From Streptomyces sp. MA5143a (GTDB taxonomy: Bacteria; Actinomycetota; Actinomycetes; Streptomycetales; Streptomycetaceae), in assembly GCF_900290235.1 (NCBI RefSeq), contig NZ_OLMK01000026.1, forward strand, positions 305,500 through 369,499: a stretch of 64,000 nt of DNA. The letters are read 5' to 3'. Below are positions 19,965 to 28,266 of this stretch, in pieces. The number at the start of each line of letters is the position of its first letter. The stretch's first letter is position 1. The notes beneath the pieces are model-generated. The model searched no databases, was not told the DNA's origin, and was given only the letters and a program-made list of their open reading frames with translations. The translations under genes and the position numbers were made by a program.

Positions 19965-20460
19965 CATACCTTCTTGACGACGATCGAGTCGGAACCAGCT
20001 GTTCCAGGTCGTCCACGTCCGAGGTGAAGACGGTGACCTGCCCCTTCTGCTGTCGCGCGATGACGGCGAGAACGGCGTCGATCGCGTACTTGCCTCGCAC
20101 TTTCGCGAGTGGGGCTGTCCGAGCTTTGATCGAATAGACGGAGAATGCTGCTGACCTGCAACGATGGGACTTTTCGAGGGTCCTGTCAGCTGCAAGGAAA
20201 GAAGCACTCTCCAGGTGAAGAAGCGTAGCGGGTCGTACCCGCATGCCCGTGTCGCGGGCGGTGACCACGGAGTGGTCTCGAAGTCCGGGTCGGTGGGCAA
20301 GATCGAGGCTTGTGGCTGTGCAGCTTGGTATCGGCCAGGAGGCGACGGGCCTGGCGGGCCTCGTCCTTCCCGATGTCGGCGACCTTGAGCCCGGAGAGCA
20401 CCCAGTCCCAGCGCTGGTTCTGCTGTCGTACGCTTCGACCAGCGTCGCTGCATTCCCGGA
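19965..20460 (-). pseudogene. PIN-domain toxin remnants, broken in several frames
   Basis: On the minus strand, 20460-20290 reads AATLVEAYDSRT, then (shifted) QRWDWVLSGLKVADIGKDEA and RRLLADTKLHSHK, the middle of a PIN domain. The reading is then lost. At 20110-19985 the C-terminal piece appears as AKVRGKYAIDAVLAVIARQQ and TVFTSDVDDLEQLV. Several frameshifts separate the pieces and no start remains. The 20373-20455 part is strikingly similar to the remnant at 10989-11068. Confidence 0.65.
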
Positions 20461-20600
20461 AATCCGCTGAGCCGGCAGATAATCACGAACCGGATGTCAG
20501 GCGACCATGCCGAAGCCCTGGCAGTGCCGAGTGGTACCTCCACCCGCACTCACTCGGCGGATAGGCACCCCAAAGCGTATCCAATCACCCTCCACGGAAT

Positions 20601-20618
20601 GAAATGGGACCCCATTTC
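20601..20618. promoter_or_regulatory. Palindrome upstream of the serine hydrolase gene
   Basis: GAAATGGG-AC-CCCATTTC: 8-bp perfect arms with a 2-base spacer. It is followed by TTTTCCTGCGCTTGTG and TATTGTG, which resemble promoter elements. The setting suggests an operator or a short terminator; AT content here is well above that of the window. Confidence 0.45.
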
Positions 20619-20707
20619 TTTTCCTGCGCTTGTGTTATTGTGCGGCATCGTTATTCGCGAAAGTGAGTGACGTAAAGATTCGGTGGACAAAGCGCGAAGG
20701 GTTGACT

Positions 20708-21724
20708 GTGTACAAGTACATAAAGGTGGCGGCTGGCGTGATAGCCCTCGCGGCCTTGGTGCCGGCTGCCGCATCCGCGGTGACTGGCGGTCAGGGGGGC
20801 GCCGGGGCCGCATGCACCTCGGATGGCAGCGAGCCGACTGGGCACCTCCTGGCCAAGCGCATCGAGAAAGACATAAACGAGGCCCTAAAGGGTCGCGACA
20901 GTGTGGCGTCGGTTGCACTCTACGACCGCAAAACCGGCATTGCTTGCGCATACGACGAGAACAGGCAGCAGGACGCGGCAAGTGTGATAAAGCCGGTCAT
21001 CCTGGGCGCGCTGCTGTTCCAGAGCAAGGGGCCCCTGACCGGTGAGGACGACGCTCTTGCCAGAAAAATGATCACTGCTTCGGACAATGCTGCAGCCACG
21101 ACTCTCTGGAAAAAACTTTCGGACCTGACGAATCCGTCCGCCCCAAACCCGGTAAAGATTCAGGAATTTCTCGACGCGGCGGGAATGAAAAACACCATCC
21201 TCGACAAGGAAGGCTTCTGGGGTCTCAGTCAGGTCACCGCAGCGGATCAGCTTCAACTTCTGAAGGTGTTCACATACAACAGTGACACAGCAGCGCCGGT
21301 GCTCCCCCAAGAGGCACGCGCCTACGCGCTGGAGCTCATGAATCACGTCCAAAGTGACCAGCGATGGGGAGCCCCGGCAGGAGCTCCCCAGAACGCTGTC
21401 GTCCATGTCAAGAACGGCTGGCTGCGGCGCTCCGACAATCCTGGTGTAGACCCCTACGACAGGCTCGACTGGAAGGTGAACAGCATGGCTGCGTTCACTG
21501 GGGACGACTACGACTACGGGCTTGTTGTCCTCACCGAGAACAACAGAGTCCCTGACGGCCATCCGGCAGAATCGGGGTGGATTTACGGGATAGGCACCAT
21601 TGAAGGAGTCGCTCGCGCAGTCCACCACGATCTGTACCCGGAGCAGTCGTCTTCCCGTCGCCTCCAGCCCACCCCGCAGAATCTGGTCAAGCAGCTCAAG
21701 TTGCAGCCTCACCAGCCCAGATGA
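20708..21724 (+). CDS. Secreted serine hydrolase, class A beta-lactamase-like
   Basis: A 338-residue protein with a signal peptide (KYIKVAAGVIALAALVPAAASA). The penicillin-recognising fold motifs are all present: S92-V-I-K95, S125-D-N127 and K235-N-G237 in place of KTG. The class A Glu166 loop cannot be assigned with confidence, so it may be a peptidase or inactive relative rather than a true beta-lactamase. GTG 20708 has AAGGG at 20697-20701; TTG 20702 is an alternative. Codon use is relaxed, with ATA and AAA codons and clusters of A/T third positions, unlike the neighbouring core genes. This suggests recent transfer within the cassette. Confidence 0.78.
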   Translation: MYKYIKVAAGVIALAALVPAAASAVTGGQGGAGAACTSDGSEPTGHLLAKRIEKDINEALKGRDSVASVALYDRKTGIACAYDENRQQDAASVIKPVILGALLFQSKGPLTGEDDALARKMITASDNAAATTLWKKLSDLTNPSAPNPVKIQEFLDAAGMKNTILDKEGFWGLSQVTAADQLQLLKVFTYNSDTAAPVLPQEARAYALELMNHVQSDQRWGAPAGAPQNAVVHVKNGWLRRSDNPGVDPYDRLDWKVNSMAAFTGDDYDYGLVVLTENNRVPDGHPAESGWIYGIGTIEGVARAVHHDLYPEQSSSRRLQPTPQNLVKQLKLQPHQPR

Positions 21725-22007
21725 GGTGGATGGGTGGCTGCGGCAAAGCGGTGCTCCGGCCAGGGCTTCGGCGTTCGTGTACACCGCAGCCTGTACTGCC
21801 CCGCGCTGCGGCTTTTCCGGCGTCAGAAGGCGGCCCTGAATGTGATGAATTCGCTTCTGGCCGAACCCCAGGAGGCGATCCGAAGTCAAGGTGGGCGGTT
21901 GATGGGGTTGCGGCTCCGGGCGACTGCGGCACCCGTCCCTTGGTCCAGGTGTGGCTGGCTGGGGAGAGACCGTACAGAGGCCAGCTGGGGATGGATGAAG
22001 GTATGCA
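21725..22007. other. Gap with no recognisable gene
   Basis: Short overlapping readings exist on both strands, but none has a ribosome binding site or a family signal. Probably degraded sequence between the hydrolase and the ATPase remnant. Confidence 0.5.
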
Positions 22008-23130
22008 TCAGCCCTGGCTGTAGAGCGTTGCCAGGCCGATCAACTGGACGCAGGGGTCGGCCTCGGCAATAGCGCGTGCTTTGTCGTTGAATCCGGCTCC
22101 GCTGAAGCAGATGAGCTGGGCGCGGCTCGTGTCGTAGCGTCCGGCCAGAGCGATGAGGTCGCGGACGTGCCGGAGGCGGTCGATGTGGGCCTTGCCCATG
22201 GTGTCGTTCCACTTGGCCTCGCCGATGGCCAGGAGCGGCGGTTTGGCGCCGTCGGCGATGCCGATGACCGCCACGTCGACCTCGTGGCCGGTGCGGGCCT
22301 TGGGGTCGTGGACGATGCCGTGCCCGACGCGGGCGGGCAAACCACCGAGCAGTTCGGGGTCGGCGTGATGGAGGGCCCATTCGCGGCAGACCTGTTCGAA
22401 ATGAGGTCCGAGGACGTTGCTGACGAAGCGTCGGCGGCTGGCCTGCCAGACCCGTGGCGCACTGCCCGGGCGTTCGAGCTGGTCCCAGACCGGACGCATG
22501 ATCGCGGGGTAGAAGCCGATCAGTGGCTAGGCGATGCGGTAGGTGGGCCGGTTGTCGCGGAACGCGTCGGCGTCACGGTGCAGCAGACCCGCGTCTTCGA
22601 GGACGTTGATGGGGTGCGCAACGTCGGTGGCTTTGCGTTCCAGATAGCCGGCCATGCCCCCGCGGGTGGCGTTGCCGTCGGCGACGGCGGCCAGAACGGA
22701 CAGGTACAGGGCGGTGTCGCGAAGGTCGGGTTCTTCGGCGAGCAGATAGCGGGCCTCGCGGAAGAGGGGGTCTCGGGATTGAGGACGGTACGGACGACCC
22801 AGTCGTCGAAGTCGTCCGCCCGTTGGGGGTGTCGCCGCGTGCGAATTCGCGCCGGTAGGCGGGGGTGCCGCCGACGATCGCGTTCACCTTCATGGCCAAG
22901 TGGGGGTCGGTGATGCCCCAGAACTCGGCGGCGAGGCGGTGGTCCAGGGGGCGGACGACCAGCTCCAGCCCAGCCCGTCCGCGCAGTGGGGCGTTACCTG
23001 AGAGCACCCTGCCCATGAAGGACAGCGCCGAGCCGCACAGCAGCAGCCGGGTACGGGAGCCGGTGCGCTGGTCACGCAGGGGGCGCAGCGCCTCCTGGAT
23101 GATCGAGGGCAGCTCCCGGGTTGGCCTTGG
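22008..23130 (-). pseudogene. DUF234/AAA-type ATPase remnant
   Basis: The C-terminal restriction-like domain is readable (RRFVSNVLGPHFEQVCREWA, then GHEVDVAVIG and LLAIGEAKW, the PD-(D/E)XK-like site). Upstream on the minus strand come GSALSFMGRVLSG, LVVRPLDHRLAAEFWGI and MKVNAIVGGTPAYRREF. The reading breaks near 22820 (DDFDDWVVRTVLNP in another frame) and again near 22768, and meets a TAG at 22527-22529 where the family motif has Glu (YRIA-stop-PLIGFY). The N-terminal Walker A part is absent: the remnant ends by the tRNA-Ser terminator. Confidence 0.75.
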
Positions 23131-23170
23131 CGAGGTATAAGTGAGACCAAAACTGAGACCTGGGCACGCC

Positions 23171-23204
23171 GAAGACCCCGGCCGCCAAGCGGTCCGGGGT
23201 CTTC
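23171..23204 (-). terminator. tRNA-Ser terminator hairpin
   Basis: Arms 23171-23181 and 23194-23204 (GAAGACCCCGG and its complement), 22 bases downstream of the tRNA-Ser 3' end. Related hairpins accompany the tRNA-derived repeats at 10911 and 19857. Confidence 0.8.
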
Positions 23205-23226
23205 GTTTCGCCTGTTCAGGCGGCTG

Positions 23227-23311
23227 CGGAGGATACGAGATTCGAACTCGTGAGGGGTTGCCCCCAACACGCTTTCCAAGCGTGCGCCCTAGGCCTCTAG
23301 GCGAATCCTCC
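23227..23311 (-). tRNA. tRNA-Ser (GGA)
   Basis: The 85-base class II tRNA has acceptor pairing 23305-23311 with 23228-23234, anticodon loop TTGGAAA (anticodon GGA) and a long variable arm (GTTGGGGGCAACCCC region). CCA is not encoded. Its 3' half is duplicated at 13985-14050 and in part at 10961-10988, marking it as an integration hotspot. It is intact, so the host keeps a working tRNA. Confidence 0.95.
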
Positions 23312-23420
23312 GCCGGAAACATTACATGACGGCGGAGGGTGCTTGCGAACGCGTTCCCCCTCGGTGACGAGGGGGAGGCGTCGAGGTGGGGAGGCGGGCG
23401 GGCGGGGTCGGGGGATCGGG

Positions 23421-23426
23421 TAGGCT
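23421..23426 (+). promoter_or_regulatory. -10 box of the SRP RNA gene
   Basis: TAGGCT lies 6-7 bases before the likely start of the SRP RNA. Confidence 0.5.
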
Positions 23427-23432
23427 GGGCGT

Positions 23433-23520
23433 AGCCCCTCACGCGGCGCTATCTGACTGAACTCCCCCAGGGCCGGAAGGCAGCAAGGGTAGGTCGGCTC
23501 TGGCGGGTGCGTGAGGGGTC
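23433..23520 (+). ncRNA. ffs: Signal recognition particle RNA, small bacterial type (4.5S)
   Basis: The conserved apical domain is present: GGCCGGAAGGCAGCAAGGGT with the GGAA tetraloop and the asymmetric loop around GCAAGGGTAGGTCGGC. Outer arms CCCCTCACGC (23435-23444) and GCGTGAGGGG (23509-23518) pair to close the hairpin. With the Ffh protein it directs nascent membrane proteins to the translocon. Ends are set from the pairing and the upstream TAGGCT. Confidence 0.93.
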
Positions 23521-23661
23521 TTTCGTTGCCCAGGGGCCGCGGCCCGGCAGAGGGGGCTCGGGGAGCGAGCCGGGTCGACGTCCCGGGAGACGGTCCGCTC
23601 GGCGTCCGGTCCCGCTTCGGCCGCGTCCGGGTTGTCAGTGGGCGCCTATAACCTCGTAGGC

Positions 23662-26199
23662 GTGTCGTCTCTCGCGCTGTACCGCCGCTATCGCCCGGAG
23701 TCGTTCGCCGAGGTCATCGGGCAGGAGCATGTCACCGACCCGCTGCAGCAGGCGCTGCGGAACAACCGGGTCAATCACGCGTACCTGTTCAGCGGGCCGC
23801 GCGGCTGCGGCAAGACGACCAGCGCCCGTATCCTCGCGCGCTGTCTGAACTGCGAGAACGGCCCCACGCCCACCCCCTGCGGCGAGTGCCAGTCGTGCCA
23901 GGACCTGGCGCGCAACGGCCCGGGTTCGATCGACGTGATCGAGATCGACGCCGCCTCGCACGGTGGTGTCGACGACGCCCGTGAGCTGCGCGAGAAGGCG
24001 TTCTTCGGACCGGCCGCCAGCCGGTACAAGATCTACATCATCGACGAGGCCCACATGGTCACGTCCGCCGGTTTCAACGCACTGCTGAAGGTGGTCGAGG
24101 AGCCCCCGGAGCACCTCAAGTTCATCTTCGCCACGACCGAGCCCGAGAAGGTCATCGGGACGATCCGTTCGCGCACGCACCACTACCCGTTCCGGCTCGT
24201 CCCGCCGGGCACGCTCCGCGACTACCTCGGCGAGGTCTGCGGCAAGGAGAAGATCCCCGTCGAGGAGGGCGTCCTCCCGCTGGTGGTGCGCGCGGGCGCC
24301 GGTTCCGTGCGTGACTCGATGTCCGTCATGGACCAGCTGCTGGCCGGCGCGACGGACGAGGGTGTGACATACGCCATGGCCACGTCCCTGCTGGGCTACA
24401 CGGACGGGTCGCTGCTCGACTCGGTCGTCGAGGCCTTCGCCTCGGGTGACGGGTCCGCCGCCTTCGAGGTCGTCGACCGTGTCATCGAGGGCGGCAACGA
24501 CCCGCGGAGGTTCGTCGCCGACCTGCTGGAGCGGCTGCGTGACCTGGTGATCCTGGCCGCCGTGCCCGACGCCGTCGAGAAGGGGCTCATCGACGCCCCC
24601 GCGGACGTCCTGGAGCGGATGCAGGCCCAGGCCGGCGTCTTCGGCGCCGCCGAGCTGAGCCGCGCCGCCGACCTCGTCAACGAGGGACTCACGGAGATGC
24701 GGGGCGCCAACTCCCCCCGCCTCCAGCTGGAACTGATCTGCGCCCGGGTCCTCCTCCCCGCGACCTACGGCGACGAACGCTCCGTCATGGCCCGCCTGGA
24801 CCGGCTGGAGCGCGGCGTGAACTTCTCCGCGTCCGGCCCCGGCCCGGCCATGGGGTACGCCCCCGGGCCCGACGTCCACGGGGGGGCGGCGGGCGCGCCG
24901 ATGGGCATGGGCATGGCCCCGCCGGTCGTTCCCGGTCCGCCGGTGCCGCCGGGGGGCGGGCCGGCCGCGGCTCGGGCCGCTGTGCGCGGTGCCGGGGGCG
25001 CGGGGGCGCCCGGAGGCCAGGGGGCGCCGGGGACCGCCGGGGTGCCCGGGGGGTCGGGGATGCCCGGTGCTCAGGGAGCGCCCGCGGCCGCAGGCGGTCC
25101 CGCCGGGGGGCCGGGTCCGGACGCGTACGGTGCCGGGGGCGCCGGTGGTTTCGCAGGGCCGGGCGCGGGTGGTCCCGCCGGGGCCGCCCCGGCCGCCGCC
25201 GCTGCCCCGCAGGGGGCTCCGCCGGGCAACGCGCCCGCCGAGCCCGCCGCCCAGTCACGACAGTCGGGAGAGGCAGGGACGGCCGCCGCCCCGCCTCACG
25301 CTCACCCGAACACCCCCGCCGCCGCGGCGCCGGAGGCCGCTCCTGCCGCCGGTCCCGGTTCGTGGCCCACGCCGGCCGCCGCCGGCAGCGGGCGGCGCCC
25401 CGGTGGGTGGCCCACGGCCGCGCCCGCCGGTGGTGGAGCGGCGCCCGGAGGTCCGTCCGGCTCCGCGCCGGGCCAGGCCGCCGCGCCCCCGTCCGCCGCA
25501 CACGGCCGGCCGACTCCGCCCCCGGCGGACCGGTCCGCCCCGGCCGCGTACACCCCGGCCCCCGGCGGGCTGGACCCCCGCATGCTGTGGCCGAACATCC
25601 TGGAGGCCGTGAAGAACCGCCGCCGGTTCACCTGGATCCTCCTCAGCCAGAACGCGCACGTCGCCGGCTTCGACGGCACGACCCTCCAGATCGGCTTCGT
25701 CAACGCGGGCGCACGGGACAACTTCGCGAGCAGCGGCAGCGAGGACGTCCTGCGCGCGGCGCTGGGCGAGCAGTTCAACGTCCACTGGAAGATCGAGGCG
25801 CTCGTCGACACATCGGGCGGCGGCTCGGCCCCGGCCGGCGGTTACGCGCCCCCGGCCCCCGGTGGGTACGGCGGGGGCGGTGGCTACGGCGGTGGAGCGG
25901 GCGGCGGCTACGGCTCCCCCGACCCGGCGTCCCGCCCCGCCCCGCCCCAGGCCTCGCCCTCGGCCCCCCACCCGCCCGCCGCGTCCACCCCGGCCCCGCC
26001 GAGACCCCAGCAGCCGGGCCCGGCCGCACCCACCGCCGCGCCCACACCCCCAGCGGCCCCGGAGCCCCCGCCGGTCTCCCCCGAGGACGACATTCCCGAG
26101 GACGACGACCCCGACCTCGACGAATCCGCCCTCTCCGGCCACGAACTGATCGTCCGCGAACTGGGCGCGACGGTCGTGGAGGAGATCGCGAACGAGTAG
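23662..26199 (+). CDS. dnaX: DNA polymerase III subunit gamma/tau
   Basis: An 845-residue clamp-loader ATPase. Walker A GPRGCGKTTSARIL is at about 43-56, the zinc-binding cysteines lie in CLNCEN and CGECQSC, Walker B is IIDEAHMVT, and the SRC-like motif is IRSRTHHY. A Gly-Pro-Ala linker of about 240 residues (395-635) and a C-terminal tau-like domain (MLWPNILEAVKNRRRFTWILL) follow, ending in an acidic tail. GTG 23662 was chosen because family proteins start (M)SSLALYRRYRP. TATAAC at 23647-23652 and the lack of a ribosome binding site suggest a leaderless mRNA. No slippery frameshift heptamer was noticed. Confidence 0.95.
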   Translation: MSSLALYRRYRPESFAEVIGQEHVTDPLQQALRNNRVNHAYLFSGPRGCGKTTSARILARCLNCENGPTPTPCGECQSCQDLARNGPGSIDVIEIDAASHGGVDDARELREKAFFGPAASRYKIYIIDEAHMVTSAGFNALLKVVEEPPEHLKFIFATTEPEKVIGTIRSRTHHYPFRLVPPGTLRDYLGEVCGKEKIPVEEGVLPLVVRAGAGSVRDSMSVMDQLLAGATDEGVTYAMATSLLGYTDGSLLDSVVEAFASGDGSAAFEVVDRVIEGGNDPRRFVADLLERLRDLVILAAVPDAVEKGLIDAPADVLERMQAQAGVFGAAELSRAADLVNEGLTEMRGANSPRLQLELICARVLLPATYGDERSVMARLDRLERGVNFSASGPGPAMGYAPGPDVHGGAAGAPMGMGMAPPVVPGPPVPPGGGPAAARAAVRGAGGAGAPGGQGAPGTAGVPGGSGMPGAQGAPAAAGGPAGGPGPDAYGAGGAGGFAGPGAGGPAGAAPAAAAAPQGAPPGNAPAEPAAQSRQSGEAGTAAAPPHAHPNTPAAAAPEAAPAAGPGSWPTPAAAGSGRRPGGWPTAAPAGGGAAPGGPSGSAPGQAAAPPSAAHGRPTPPPADRSAPAAYTPAPGGLDPRMLWPNILEAVKNRRRFTWILLSQNAHVAGFDGTTLQIGFVNAGARDNFASSGSEDVLRAALGEQFNVHWKIEALVDTSGGGSAPAGGYAPPAPGGYGGGGGYGGGAGGGYGSPDPASRPAPPQASPSAPHPPAASTPAPPRPQQPGPAAPTAAPTPPAAPEPPPVSPEDDIPEDDDPDLDESALSGHELIVRELGATVVEEIANE

Positions 26200-26265
26200 C
26201 GGGGCGGGACCGTACGGAGCCGGGCGGGGAGTGCGAGCGACAGCGCCGTCCGTGGGCGGGGCCGG

Positions 26266-26391
26266 GAGCAGCGTTACCCGTCCGCGGGGACCGGGAGCAA
26301 GGGCGACGCGTCTGCGGGGACCGCGAGCAGCGTTACCCGTCCGCGGGGACCGGGAGCAAGGGCGACGCGTCTGCGGGGACCGGGAGCAAGC
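26266..26391. repeat. 59-bp tandem repeat, about two copies
   Basis: GAGCAGCGTTACCCG at 26266 and at 26325 start units of 59 bases that also contain GGGAGCAAGGGCGACGCG. A partial third unit follows. It fills most of the 300-base gap between dnaX and purD; no gene is seen there. Confidence 0.85.
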
Positions 26392-26489
26392 CGGTCCCGG
26401 CCCACCGCCGTCGCCCCTTTCGTCTGACCCACAAACCCCCGCCGTCCCACTCTTCGGAAGCCCCCACAAACCCACCCCGCCCAGCCGGT

Positions 26490-26495
26490 TAGGCT
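26490..26495 (+). promoter_or_regulatory. -10 box of leaderless purD
   Basis: TAGGCT lies 6 bases before the purD GTG; there is no ribosome binding site. The same arrangement precedes the 41638 gene. Confidence 0.5.
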
Positions 26496-26501
26496 GGCCC
26501 C

Positions 26502-27755
<1,254 letters not shown>

Positions 27756-28266
27756 CAGACGGCCTGACAGACGGCCTGACAGACGTACCCGGGCTCTGCG
27801 CGGGGCACCTGACGCATCGCGTGACGGAGGTGCCGTGCGCGGCCCCCGAGCGCCGTGCGCCCCGCGCGTCCAAAGGCTCACGGTCCCCACTTGGCCACCC
27901 ACCGGCCCCCCGTCACCCGCACCGGCCCCCCGTCACCCCCACCGGCCCCCCGTCACCCCCACCGAGCCCCCTCCCGAGCGCTCTCGGAGCCCTTGGAACC
28001 GCGGGCCCCTGGTCCCTCCCCGCTTCGATCACCTCTCCCCAAAGCCATTCCATCGAGTGACCGATGGGCCATCCGGCTGACGGGCGCCGAGGCCCCAACT
28101 AGGGTGCGGCGCAAGTGTTCCGGCACTTGGCCCACCGGCATTGCGATGTCAGTCGTGGGTGCCACAGTGGGGGAGTGAGCAACGTCAGGGCAGTCGGCGG
28201 CCACGACGCCGACGGGAAGCCGTCGCGGCGCACGCCGCACGGGACAGCAGGGGGTGACGTCGCATC
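27756..28266. other. Gap with short direct repeats, no gene
   Basis: Begins with three GACAGACGGCCT-type units, then three or four CACCGGCCCCCCGTCACC units (27900-27963). The right half, with more mixed composition, presumably holds the promoter of the next gene (for example GACTAGGGTG around 28100). No coding reading is convincing. Confidence 0.6.

Larger units (their letters stand above)
10961..23279. mobile_element. Array of integrated cassettes at tRNA-Ser(GGA)
   Basis: Copies of the tRNA-Ser 3' end lie at 10961-10988, 13985-14050 and at the intact tRNA (23227-23279). A fourth site (19857-19905) keeps only the downstream hairpin and spacer. All are in one orientation. They cut the region into about three cassettes: 10989-13984, 14051-19856 and 19906-23226. 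Contents are accessory: partial conservon, SWIM-SNF2 pair, VapBC-like pair, PIN remnants, serine hydrolase, decayed ATPase. No integrase, relaxase or replication gene is recognisable, so the cassettes look non-autonomous or decayed. Confidence 0.7.

Noticed and set aside
20708..21724. Certain call as a class A beta-lactamase
   Set aside because: KNG replaces KTG and no Glu166 loop could be assigned; a broader serine hydrolase call is safer.
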